From contig CM060112.1 of assembly GCA_030522415.1 (NCBI GenBank), positions 6,355,001 through 6,419,000 of the forward strand: 64,000 nucleotides of DNA, read 5' to 3'. This document shows positions 54,202 through 64,000 of the stretch, in pieces. Source of the stretch: Channallabes apus. Lineage: Eukaryota; Chordata; Actinopteri; Siluriformes; Clariidae. Positions within the stretch are counted from its first letter, which is position 1. Each line of letters starts with the position of its first letter. Both the position numbers and the translations under genes were made by a program. The notes under the pieces are model-generated. The model made no database searches. It had not been told where the DNA came from and was given only the letters and a program-made list of their open reading frames with translations.

Positions 54202-54527
54202 CGTCTCGGGTTACTTTGCTGTAACCCTGTTCCTTGAAAAGGCGGGAACGAGATGCTGCGTGAGAACGCTATGGGAACCATTTTGTGTGCCGGTTGTGAA
54301 GCATGTGTGCAAACACGCCAAATTTTTTGGCTATATATAACCTCGGTCAGGTGACGGCATCTGATTAGATGCAGCTGCAGGTTATAAATACTAGTGAGCC
54401 AGCGACACACCTCAGATTAATTTGTCTGAACGGACGTCTGGTCACGTGGTAGTGTGGCATTAGGACGCAGCATCTCGTTCCCACCTTTTCAGGAAACAGG
54501 GTTACAGCAAAGTAACCCGACACGTTC
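54202..54527. repeat. DIRS left-end palindrome, copy 2
   Basis: Arms of about 60 bp, imperfect (GGAACGAGATGCTGCGT against ACGCAGCATCTCGTTCC with scattered differences), containing the inner hairpin GGGTTACTTTGCTGTAACCC. Confidence 0.9.
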
Positions 54528-54648
54528 CCTTTCAAAGGCTTTCTCTCGATGCTGCGTGAGAATGCTATGGGAACGAGAATACCAATGCCGCCGCACTACA
54601 AGTTTCTGGACCCCCAGGATGTGTGCACAAGGCCAGGAAGTCTCAGAT

Positions 54649-55869
54649 CTATGTCTGGGAAGCTGACTCGAGGACTCGTGAGCCCGGAGTGGCATGGACA
54701 TCCAGACTATAAAATCTTACAAATGTGTGCGGAGAGGACCAACCCGCCACGTCACACACTTGTTGCAGGGGAGTACCTCTTGCAAGAGCAATGGATGAGG
54801 CGACCCCTCTGGTCGAATGAGCCCTGACTCCTAGAGGCGAAGTGAGCCCACGCGCCTCATAGGAGAGGGCAATAGCATCTCTCACCCAGTGTGACAAAGC
54901 TTGTGTGGTGGCGGCCGCCCCCCGGTTGTGGCCTCCATAACATATAAAGAGTTGCTCCGACTTACGCCACTGGCTGGTGCGGTGGACATAGGCCTGAAGA
55001 GCACGTACTGGGCACAGTAGGTGAAATTTCTCCTGCTCCAAATCTACAAAAAGCGGAGGACAGAAGGCTTCCAGGATGACAGGGTGCATGGCTGAGAAAG
55101 GAACTTTCGGTAGATAGTTCGGGTGAGGATGCAGAATGGCTTTGACTAGCCCAGGGGCAAAGTCCAGGCAAGATGGGGAGACTGATAAGGCACGCAAGTC
55201 TCCGATCCTCTTGAGAGAGGAAATGGCCATAAGAAGAACCATCTTGCGAGTCAGAAGCTTGTCGGGCGCTGACTCTAGTGGTTCAAAAGGAGTGTTGATT
55301 AGACCTTCGAGCACGATAGATTCCACGAAGGGACCGTGGCAACTTAAAGGGTGATTTCCCACAGTAACCCCTTCAGTCAGGACGTGGCAGGCTGAAATAG
55401 CGGCCACGTACGTTTGAAGGGTACTAGGGCACAAGCCCGAGGACAATTTCTCTTGCAGGAATTCCAGCACTGAAACGATTTGGAAGTGGACTGGGTCCAC
55501 CTGCTTTGCCATGCACCAACTTTCGAATACCATCCATTTGAAGGCATACATTCTCCTAGTGGAGGGAGCCCTAGCACTTAGGATGGTGTCAATTACGCCG
55601 GCTGAAAGGCCAGCTTGACTTAATTGGTCCCGTTCAGGGGCCAAACGTAAAGGTTCCAGAGCTCGGGCCGGGGATGAAGTATTGTCCCCTGCGCCTGAGA
55701 TAGAAGATCCCTCCTCACTGGAATCATCCAAGGTGAGCCGTCGAGAAGAGATATTAGTTCTGAGAACCATACTCGGGCCGGCCAACGGGGCACTATCAAT
55801 AAGAGGCGCAAACCATGTTGACGGACCCTCGCCAGGACTCCCAGGAGCAGAGCTACTGGAGGTACGCAT
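54649..55869 (-). CDS. DIRS tyrosine recombinase
   Basis: An open frame of 406 codons. The N-terminal part is Ser/Pro-rich; a core-binding-like segment (STRRMYAFKWMVFESWC) is followed by the catalytic part with an Arg in SSLKRIGDLRALSVS, HSTRGVASSIALARG (H..R) and GWSSPHTFVRFYSLDV (His and the Tyr nucleophile). DIRS elements use this enzyme, in place of an integrase, to insert a circular DNA copy. The frame is complete at the C-terminus. Without RT in frame and without the 5' end, the copy is unlikely to move by itself. Confidence 0.85.
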   Translation of the reverse strand: MRTSSSSAPGSPGEGPSTWFAPLIDSAPLAGPSMVLRTNISSRRLTLDDSSEEGSSISGAGDNTSSPARALEPLRLAPERDQLSQAGLSAGVIDTILSARAPSTRRMYAFKWMVFESWCMAKQVDPVHFQIVSVLEFLQEKLSSGLCPSTLQTYVAAISACHVLTEGVTVGNHPLSCHGPFVESIVLEGLINTPFEPLESAPDKLLTRKMVLLMAISSLKRIGDLRALSVSPSCLDFAPGLVKAILHPHPNYLPKVPFSAMHPVILEAFCPPLFVDLEQEKFHLLCPVRALQAYVHRTSQWRKSEQLFICYGGHNRGAAATTQALSHWVRDAIALSYEARGLTSPLGVRAHSTRGVASSIALARGTPLQQVCDVAGWSSPHTFVRFYSLDVHATPGSRVLESASQT

Positions 55870-55929
55870 AGAGGCATAAATTGGGCCACGTATTGGCCAT
55901 CGCGTCCAGACCCAGCGGAGCTGGATGAG

Positions 55930-57239
55930 TCAGAGAGTAGTAGAGGGGACATTGTGCAGTCTCCTGGGAGGCAAAGAGTAAAGAATCTCTCCCAGATTCG
56001 AGTGACTACTTCGGGGTGGAGTTTCCATTCCCCGTGATTCGCAGCTTGTCTGGACAGTAAGTCTGCTCCCACATTCCTGTATCCTGGAATGTGAATCGCC
56101 CTCAGATACAGGAACTTGTCCTAAGCCCAGAGCAGAAACTGATGCGCTAGCTGGTTTAAGCGGCGCGAAAGCCTGGCGATTTATGTAGGAGACTACCGAT
56201 GTGCTGTCCACCCGCACTAGGACATGGTAGCCTCTCAGCTGCTGGAGGAAATGCTGTAGAGCTAAAAATAGAGCCATCATTTCGAGGCAATTGATGTGCC
56301 CTGCGAAAAGGTGGCCTCTCCAGCTCCCTTGGGCTGGACGGCCATCCAAGACCGCGCCCCAGCCGGTAAGGGAAGCGTCTGTCTTTAGCATTTTGCGATG
56401 ACAAGACGGACCTAGAGTGGGACCCAAGGTGAGAAACCGGGGTCTGAACCACATAGAAAGGGTACGAAGTCCTTTGCGCGTAACCCTTATCCGCCTTTGG
56501 GGATTTGTTCTCGTGTGAACTCCCCTGGCTCTTAGCCACAGCTGAAAGGCTCTTATGTGCAAGAGACTCAAAGGTATCACCGTGGATGCAGCTGCCATGA
56601 GGCCTAAACATTTTTGTAAGTGATGTACAGTCACTTCTTGGTCCAGCCTGATTTCCTTCAGAGTGTTGTTTATGGATTCGACGCGAGCAGGAGACAGAAG
56701 TGCCTGCATAGCGATCGAATTCCTCCTGACGCCCAAGTATGTTGTCACCTGCGCCGGAAAGAGAACGCTTTTCATGGCGTTGAGTCTCAATCCCAGCGAA
56801 TGAAGATGAGCTAGGACGACATCCCGGTGTCGAAGTGCTAGCTGCTGAGACTGGGCCAGGATTAGCCAGTCGTCTATGTAATTCAGATGCCCTGGAGTCT
56901 CAAGGGAGCCAGAACTGCATCCATGCATTTCGTGTATGTGCGGGGTGATAGGGCTAGACCGAATGGAAGAACCCGAAATTGGTAGGCTTTTCCCCCAAAA
57001 GCGAACCTCAGGAACTTCCTGTGCTGTGGCAAAATTTCTATGTGGAAGTATGCGTCCTTTAAATCTATTGTCACAAACCAATCATGTGGTTGGATTTGTG
57101 AGACAATAGTTTTTATGGTCAACATTTTGAAGTTGCATTTTTTGAGATAGCGGTTCAAACCGCGAAGATCCAGAATTGGACGCAGACCCCCGTCCTTCTT
57201 GGGGACCAGGAAGTACCGACTGTAGTAGCCTGACTCCAT
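55930..57239 (-). pseudogene. DIRS reverse transcriptase/RNase H, frameshifted
   Basis: Two overlapping frames. 56,883-57,239 has the RT fingers and first catalytic Asp (SRYFLVPKKDGGLRPILDLR, VTIDLKDAYFHIEI). 55,930-57,081 has YIDDWLILAQ (YxDD) and RNase H (KTDASLTGWGAVLDGRPAQG, NCLEMMALFLALQHFLQQ). The frame change lies between about 56,890 and 57,080. All catalytic motifs remain recognisable. Confidence 0.85.
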
Positions 57240-57399
57240 ATCTGGTACGCCTGCAAAACCGCCATGTTGTGCAAGGAAGCGCCGGTCTGACCTGCTGCTT
57301 GGAACGCCTTCCCTACCAGGGTAGAAGTTGTTCTACATGCCTTGGAGGGAAGGGTCAGCTTCTTTATAAATGCTAGAATGCCTCATCCCACCCCCGCTG

Positions 57400-57588
57400 T
57401 TAAAAAAATACAAATAAAAAAAGTAACTCTGTAACTTTTACTCTGAGTAAATTTTTTAATGAGCTACTTTTTACTTTTACTTGAGTAGATTTTTATAATG
57501 GCAACTTTACTTGTACTTAAGCAAAATTTCACTGAAGTAAAAGTACTTGTACTTGAGTACAAAATTTTATTACTCTGTCCACCTCTGG
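57400..57588. mobile_element. hAT MITE end fragment
   Basis: ACTTTTACTTGAGTAGATTT, GTACTTGTACTTGAGTAC and the terminal TCCACCTCTG resemble the right end of the abundant fish hAT MITEs that start CAGAGGTGGACA. The left part is missing; it joins the DIRS truncation point. Confidence 0.6.
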
Positions 57589-58733
57589 TTATGCTTAAAA
57601 CCTTCTGGACTTGCTAACGTGTAAGTAATGTAATATCACAAAAATTATCTTCCTTCGTATGAAATGGGGCTTTAGCACATGTTCCTGACATACTGGTAAC
57701 ATTTTATGACACGTTTTTAACGTTATCAGTATATAATCCCCAACACTGCCAGCAATTTGACACGTTGATTAAAGGTTACTACAAGTAAAAGTACAACAGT
57801 CCACAAGTCGACCGATTAAATTAACCATGTAAATTAAATAAAATGTGAAATAAAACACAAAAACAGTAAATTATTTATATATATAATTATTAAACAAACT
57901 TCCAGTTTGCTTGGTAGTAGTATCATGGATTATTGGGCGGAGCACTGTTCCACTTTCAGCTAGTGTTTACACAGACCAACAAGCTGAGGTTAGCCATTAC
58001 TGTCATGAATGAAGTTTAAAAGTAAACATGAAATCTTTATTCACTTTTGTGTTTACAGGTCTGTTAGCTTTTCTGAAAGGGCATTATTTTACCCATACTG
58101 CAGAAAATAAGTCCCAGAATGCAAAAATAAAAACATTATGTGGATAAATTTTGAAATGGAAAGATACAATAAAATTGCTGTGTAATCTAAATATCCTAAA
58201 ATAAACTCCCTCAAAATGACGGAGTACTGAAAATTAGTAGTTGAATTATCTGATAATATCAGAGAATAATTTCAATTATACTGCGAAACTGAATTATGTT
58301 CATGGGTTTATTATATTATCAGTAGTGAGCACTTGCAAAGCAACAAAATGCAGTTGTTTTAAAGGTTTGTGGGTTGGGGGGGCGGGATTCTTTCTATACA
58401 CACTGTAATTAAGATTTGCTAAAAGCTTGAGCCAGTCCAATTTGTGTTTATTCTTTTTTTTTTTTAAGATCAGTAATGAGTTTCTGAGAATTACAACTGC
58501 TCCACTTCAAGGAAGATTGCTGGTTTCCTTGGACAAGCAACATTATAAATTAATTGAGATCATCAGGAAGGGAAAAGAATTGTCAGAGAGAAGACCAGAG
58601 ATATAATCTTCATCGTCAAGTTCTTGATCTGGTATGTATTTGCTCAAAAAAGCAGAAATTAGCTTGGTGTCAAATGTAATATTATGAATGGAAGCCACAG
58701 GACCTGAGCAAGGCATCCAAATCAAGTTGGCTG
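57589..58733 (+). repeat. Left arm of a large inverted repeat
   Basis: From GTTATGCTTAAAACCTTCTG to GCATCCAAATCAAGTTGGC it is inverted at 62,960-63,806. It has two extra segments relative to the right arm (about 57,785-58,003 and about 58,600-58,705). An open frame on the minus strand at 58,543-58,725 (60 codons) overlaps one extra segment but shows no known domain. Otherwise I see no gene. Confidence 0.9.
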
Positions 58734-58734
58734 T

Positions 58735-59250
58735 GACGCACTAAATTAAAACATAACTAGAAGAATAAAACATTTTAGTTTAACTTGTTAGTGTATGCTG
58801 TCTGAATACAGGTTTCGATGTCTGCCATGTTATCACGCTTCAATGGCCTAACATAACCAACAATACTATGTTTGTTTTTATATTCCCAGACCCTGGAGGT
58901 GAATGTATGAAGAGAGTCTCTCCTGAAATGTCTTATTGTGTATTTAGTGGAAAATGTGGACCAACTGATTAAGCACTGGTAAGCATTTATTCATAAGGCA
59001 TTTCAACCTTAGACCTGAAAAATGTTACTGAATTGATAAATTAGCATTGCTCAAAGATCCAGGTGGCAGCTTTGTGGTGCTGGGGTTTGAACCTGTGAGC
59101 TTCCAATCAGTAAACCAACATCCAAAAACCACACGATCACCTCTGCCCCTTCATATTCACAAATATGGTCAGTGGCATTATCAGCTGCAGCACAATCTTT
59201 ACACAGGGCCATTATTTCTTTTTAAATCATATTATGTATTAACATTAGTT
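58735..59250. other. Spacer of the inverted repeat; SINE fragment
   Basis: No gene seen. The minus strand near 59,040-59,140 has a tRNA-like B-box region (GGTTCAAACCCCAGCACCAC) like that of the SINE at 53,011, so a SINE head fragment is likely. Confidence 0.4.
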
Positions 59251-59319
59251 ACAACCTTGTGGAAAGACTTCACAGATGAGTTGAAGCTGTTATAGCTGCA
59301 AAAGGCCAACATCATATTA

Positions 59320-61400
59320 GGCCACCGTCTGACCCCACAGAACTCGATCAGGCGACTGAATATTTAGAGTCGACACTTCGTTGTACCTTAGATAATGAAG
59401 CTCCAGCTAAAAGAAAAATTATTAGAGATAAGAAACTCGCTCCCTGGTATAACGATCACACACGCACTTTAAAACAGACTGCTCGGAAATTAGAGCGTAA
59501 ATGGCATCAAACTAAATTGTTGGTATTTCAAATAGCATGGAAAGAGAGCATCCTGAACTATAGGAAAGCTCTTAGTGTAGCTAGATCAACGTATCTCTCC
59601 ACTCTTATAGAAGAAAATAAAAATAATCCTAGATTTTTATTTAATACCGTAGCCAAATTAACCAGAAATAAGACCACTACAGAAATCTCCACAACAACAT
59701 CATGCAATAGTGAGGACTTCATGAACTTTTTTAATAATAAAATTGTAAATATCAGGCATAAAATTGAGGCTTTGAAACCGAACAATGTAATTGATGTTAA
59801 CCTAGCCATGTCAGATTCAAACCTAGAATACTTTACTCCTCTTGAAGAGAATGAACTAATTTCACTCATCTCTTCTGCAAATTCATCAACCTGTATATTA
59901 GATCCTGTACCGACACATTTTCTTAAACAGATAGTACCAGTAATAACAGAACCACGGTTGAGAATAATTAATTCCTCACTCAGCATTGGTTATGTTCCAA
60001 AATCTTTTAAAGTAGCAGTTATCAAACAATAATTAAGAAACCTGACCTCGACCCCTGTCAGCTGTCCAATTACAGGCCAATATCAAACCTCCCCTTTATC
60101 TCTAAGATTCTGGAAAAGATAGTAGAGGAGCAGCTATGCTCATATCTACATAGAAATGGCATACATGAACTGTATCAGTCAGGATTTAGGCCTCATCACA
60201 GCACAGAAACAGCACTCGTTAAAGTAGTAAATGACCTCCTATTGGCCTCTGATCAGGGTTGTGTAACTATGCTTGTATTACTCGACCTCAGTGCAGCTTT
60301 TGACACTATTGATCATGCTATTCTTCTTCACAGATTAGAAAATGTAGTAGGAATTAAGGGTACAGCCCTCTCCTGGCTCAGATCCTATTTGACCGATCGT
60401 TATCAGTATGTAGACTTAAATGGTGATTATTCTGCATGTTCTCTAGTGGAGTTTGGCGTTCCGCAGGGTTCAGTTTTAGGCCCACTGCTTTTTTCCCTTT
60501 ACATGCTTCCTCTGGGCAACATAATTCGTAAGCATGGTATTAGTTTTCATTGTTATGCTGACGACACACAGCTATACGTCTCAACAAAACCTGATGAGAA
60601 AAACCATCTTACTAAAGTTGAGCAATGTGTGCAGGACATAAGAAATTGGATGCTAATTAACTTCCTTCTGCTTAATCCGGATAAGACAGAAATTCTAGTC
60701 ATAGGACCGCATACAGCTAGAAGTAAAATCTTAGATCACACTGTAACTTTAGATGGCCTTTCTGTTCCGTCAAGTGCAACAGTAAAAGACCTCGGCGTGA
60801 TTATAGATTCCAGCCTTTCATTTGAAGCTCATGTAGATAATATCACCAGGATAGCATTCTTTCACCTCAGAAATATTGCCAAAATAAGAAATATATTGTC
60901 GATAAACGATGCAGAAAAACTAGTTCATGCTTTTATCACTTCTAGGTTGGACTATTGTAATGCCTTACTGTCTGGTTGTTCAGTTAGGTGCATAAACAAG
61001 CTTCAGCTAGTCCAGAATGCAGCAGCGAGAGTCCTCACTAGAACCAGAAGATATGAGCACATCACCCCTATCCTATCTTCACTGCATTGGCTCCCTGTGA
61101 AATTTCGCATTGATTTTAAAATACTACTCTTGACATATAAGGCATTAAATGGTCTCGCCCCGCAGTATCTGAGCGAACTGCTAGTGTCTTACGATCCGCC
61201 ACGCCTACTGTACTTCGGTCAAAGGATGCAGGCTGCTTATCAGTACCGCGTATTATGAAAACTACAGCTGGGGGCAGAGCTTTTTCTCACAAAGCCCCAA
61301 AATTATGGAATAGTCTTCCAAATAGTGTTCGGGACTCAGACACAGTCTCAGTGTTTAAGTCTAGGCTCAAAACCTATTTATTTAGCCAAGCATTTTTATA
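59320..61400 (+). pseudogene. L2 ORF2 (reverse transcriptase), frameshifted
   Basis: 59,320-60,032 covers the linker and start of the RT (LERKWHQTKLLVFQIAWKES, DPVPTHFLKQIVPVI). After a small indel in [11 protein letters not shown] the second frame, open to 61,258, has [59 protein letters not shown] (YADD) and the C-terminal [16 protein letters not shown] further slip near 61,205 separates the last part (APKLWNSLPNSVRD, YLFSQAF). All RT motifs are present but in three frames. Confidence 0.88.
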
Positions 61401-62401
61401 AATAGATTTGCCATAAGGTAAAGGAGCAGATCTGGGGGACTCATGGACGTAGAGTATTATGGTGAACTGGTATGTTTAGATGCTGTCTTCCTCAGTCTCA
61501 TTTGATCACTCAGGTTTGTTGACGGTGAGGTGATTGTTTGCTTTACATCTCAGGCAGCCCTCATGTTTGTGTTTCCTTCTGGCTCTCCCTTTTAGTTATG
61601 CTGTCATAGATAGTCCTGCCGGAGTCCCTGCTTGCACTCTACAGTAAATATACATTCACATTAGACATTGTGACTGTGACCATACCTAATTGAAATCTCT
61701 CCTCCTCTTCTCTTCCTCCCCCTCTTTCTCTTTCCTCTCTCCCCCTGTCTCCCCCTTTCACTCTTTCTCTCTCTCTCTCTGTCGAGCTACACATGTGGTT
61801 CCTGAGCTGCCAGTGATCCAGACTCCCTCTGCCCTCCGGACCTGTCTGATCCATCCTGGTGCCCGGTTTCTGGTTGGAGGTCTCATCGCATGGATGCCCC
61901 GTGTGTCTCTTTAGGATGCGCCTGGTGTCTGGGGATGATTCTATCTACTTAGAAGATGGTTCTGTCCTCGACTGGTGTTGTCAGCTGTTTCTCTGAGGAC
62001 TTGACAATTCGATAGTTCAGGACTGGAACTTTCTACAAGTCTATCTGAGTCTCGAATAACTACTGTACTCCATTTTACATCAACTATTATAACATCAATT
62101 AACATCAACTATTATAGCTGAACCTATCACTGTATGAATGCAGATCATTTCCTGCTATCTGTTTCACCCAGATGAGGATGGGTTCCCTGTCGAGTCTGGT
62201 TCCTCTCAAGGTTTCTTCCTATTACCATCTCAGGGAGTTTTTCCTTGCCACTGTCGCCCTCGGGCTTGCTCACCAGGGACTATCTGAACATTTTGATTCA
62301 TACACATTCACATTCCATACAAACTTAAATAATTATTTTGATTGTGTAAAGCTGTTTTGAGACAATGTCAATTGTTAAAAGCGCTATACAAATAAAACTG
62401 A
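59320..62401 (+). mobile_element. L2-type LINE, 5' truncated, copy 1
   Basis: Flanked by the 6-bp duplication ATATTA (59,314-59,319 and 62,402-62,407). ORF2 runs from 59,320 to about 61,400 with a frame change near 60,020 and another near 61,205. A 1-kb 3' UTR with a CT-rich tract (61,690-61,780) ends GCGCTATACAAATAAAACTG. The endonuclease domain is absent. Confidence 0.9.
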
Positions 62402-62494
62402 ATATTAAATCCTATGGATTAAGTGGATGTTACTCAAGTTTATACTGTATGCATGTGAAGGCAGGCGAGGCAATGCTTTTGGCAATATAATGTA

Positions 62495-62958
62495 ATATAT
62501 AATGTGTGTGTATATATGTATGTCAGTTGTTTTTGCCTATTCATTGACATAATTACATTTAACTTGATGCACCTTAATCCTAGGTGGGTTTATTTTTTGC
62601 ACTCATAGGGAGCATTAAGTGATTTTTACATGCATACATCAGACACTGTTTTTCCAAATAGAGCCACTTGTCTAACAAATGTCCATTCTTTTATTAAGTT
62701 GTTCAGAAAGATGAAGCTCAGACAGAACTTGTGAGGTGCACGATGGCCCTGTTTGTCCTCAGGTGGGAAGAGGACTGTCTTCAGCCACGACATGAAATCG
62801 GGATTGTGACTTACTGAGTTTTTATCAGTCGCACATCAATGTTCCATGTTGTTTGGCCTCATCTATGTGCTAAATTTGCATTGTTTTATTTATTTAATTT
62901 TAGTTTTCTGTCTTTTAATTGGAAAAATAATAGTACAACAAAAAGAATAGGTACTGTA
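62495..62958. other. Spacer between L2/Tc1 and the right arm; no gene seen
   Basis: AT-rich sequence with no recognised feature. Confidence 0.4.
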
Positions 62959-63806
62959 ACGCCAACTTGATTTGGATGCCTTGCTCTCTCTGATCTTCTC
63001 TCTGACAATTCTTCCCTTTCTGATGATCTCAATTAATTTGTAATGTTGCTTGTCCAAGGAAACCAGCAATCTTCCTTGAAGTGGAGCAGTTATAATTCTC
63101 AGAAACTCATTACTGATCTTAAAAAAAAAAAAAAAGAATAAACACTAATTGGACTGGCTCAAGTTTTTAGCAAATCTTAATTACAGTGTGTATAGAAAGA
63201 ATCACCCCCCCCCACACACACACCTTTAAAACAACTGCATTTTGTTGCTTTGCAAGTGCTCACTACTGATAATACAATAAACCCATGAACATAATTCAGT
63301 TTCGCAGGATAATTGAAATTTATTCTCAGATAATTCAACTACTAATTTTCAGTACTCCGTTATTTTGAGGGAGTTTATTTTAGGATATTTAGATTACACT
63401 GACATTTACTAAATTCACAGCAATTCTAATGTATCATTTCCATTTCAAAATGTATCCACATACAGTAATGTTTTTATTTGTGCATTCTGGGACTTATTTT
63501 CTGCAGTATGGGTAAAATAATGCCCTTTCAGAAAAGCTACAGTACGTAACAGACCTGTAAACACAAAAGTGAATAAAGATTTCATGTTTACTTTTAAACT
63601 TCATTCATGACCTTAAATCAACGTGTCAAATCGCTGCCAGTCTTGGGGATTATATAATGATAACGTTAAAAACGTGTCATAAAGTGTTACCAGTATGTCA
63701 GGAACATGTGCTAAAGCCCCGCTTCATACGAGGGAATATAGTTTTAGTGATATTACATTACTTACACGTTAGAAAGTACAGAAGGTTTTAAGCATAACTA
63801 TAAATA
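62959..63806 (-). repeat. Right arm of the large inverted repeat
   Basis: Inverse of 57,589-58,733. Long blocks agree closely, for example TGCTAAAGCCCCGCTTCATA against TATGAAATGGGGCTTTAGCA, with scattered mismatches, a shorter A run (63,121-63,135) and loss of the two segments noted for the left arm. Confidence 0.9.
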
Positions 63807-64000
63807 CACTACAAACAGCACTCACTCCAAATTGGCTTGTTCTATGTTTAGGTCACTTTCCTTTTAATCTTACGGTACTTAAATATAAATAATTTCACGT
63901 TATTCGGCACAGCCGACTTATTGTAGAAACTCCGGTGTTTTTGAAAATCACTGCGTTAGCTAGCTAATGCTAATGTAGGTAATATAGGTGTTTTTAGCTA
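63807..64000. other. No gene seen at window end
   Basis: Non-repeated sequence to the end of the window with a short GCTAGCTAATGCTAATG repeat. A gene could begin beyond it but nothing supports one here. Confidence 0.35.

Larger units (their letters stand above)
54202..57395 (-). mobile_element. DIRS-type retrotransposon, 5' truncated, copy 2
   Basis: The left end (3' end of the element) is a palindrome like that of copy 1: CGTCTCGGGTTACTTTGCTG at 54,202 and its inverse ending about 54,527. Recombinase (54,649-55,869), RNase H and RT (55,930-57,239) follow on the minus strand. ORF1 and the 5' end are missing beyond about 57,395. Copy 2 is much better preserved than copy 1. Confidence 0.9.
59251..62492 (+). 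mobile_element. Tc1-like transposon 3' relic, split by an L2
   Basis: Left part GAAGCTGTTATAGCTGCAAAAGGCCAACATCATATTA is the well-known end of a Tc1 transposase gene (EAVIAAKG). It resumes after the L2 as AATCCTATGGATTAAG and runs to GCTTTTGGCAATATAATG with TA at 62,493. The rest of the transposon is missing. Confidence 0.75.

Noticed and set aside
55136..55354. Plus-strand frames in the DIRS region
   Set aside because: Antisense shadows of the recombinase and RT frames.
57589..63806. Polinton/Maverick with long terminal repeats
   Set aside because: The spacer has no polymerase B, integrase, ATPase or capsid frame; only L2 and Tc1 relics are found.

Overview
This 64 kb window looks like a repeat-rich, gene-poor stretch of a teleost fish nuclear genome. 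It contains spliced immunoglobulin-domain receptor genes of the CD300/CMRF35-like type, fish Tc1 transposons, L2 LINEs, DIRS, BEL/Pao and hAT elements, tRNA-derived SINEs and abundant (CA)n, (CAT)n and (AT)n microsatellites. The SINE and Tc1 types fit an otophysan such as a catfish, but the species is an inference. No prokaryotic gene, CRISPR array or viral genome is present.

The only host gene I can assemble with an intact reading frame is a two-Ig-domain receptor on the + strand, 23,612-26,676. It has six exons: signal peptide, Ig-V 1, Ig-V 2, transmembrane and two tail exons, the last ending in an ITIM-like tyrosine motif. It belongs to a tandem family. Copy A (6,546-about 11,330) and copy B (13,752-14,394) are pseudogenes with identifiable lesions. 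Shorter Ig-exon relics lie near 16.9, 17.1, 30.8 and perhaps 47.7 kb, so the window is a decaying paired-receptor-type cluster filled with transposons.

Layout: 1-4.7 kb, internally deleted BEL/Pao element and 3' LTR; 5.0-5.4 kb, Harbinger relic; 5.7 kb, tRNA-like sequence; 6.5-15 kb, receptor pseudogenes A and B split by a three-deep nest (hAT with an LTR element inside it and a hAT MITE inside that); 15.3-16.8 kb, a second copy of that non-autonomous LTR element with target duplication; 17.2-19.8 kb, another nest (Tc1, LTR element, Harbinger MITE); 21.8-23.4 kb, full-length Tc1 with dead transposase; 23.6-26.7 kb, receptor gene; 27.6-30.35 kb, L2 on the minus strand; 31.6-34.7 kb, a GC-rich exon-like start, a fold-back element and a possible SAMD3-like relic; 36.5-37.2 kb, Harbinger MITE; 37.7-41.8 kb, DIRS copy with triplicated recombinase; 42-48 kb, Tc1 end, microsatellites, SINE and hAT relic; 48.4-50.4 kb, Tc1 relics; 50.5-53.6 kb, SINE and L2 with a SINE inside; 54.2-57.4 kb, DIRS copy 2; 57.6-63.8 kb, a 0.85-1.1 kb inverted repeat whose spacer holds a Tc1 relic split by an L2.

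Most insertions are bounded by target-site duplications I could read directly (hAT 8 bp, LTR 4-5 bp, Tc1 TA, Harbinger TTA, SINE 7-11 bp), which orders several of them in time. The least familiar item is the small LTR element (15,303-16,833 and 8,182-about 9,930): it has no reverse transcriptase but carries a proline-rich, coiled-coil ORF I do not recognise.
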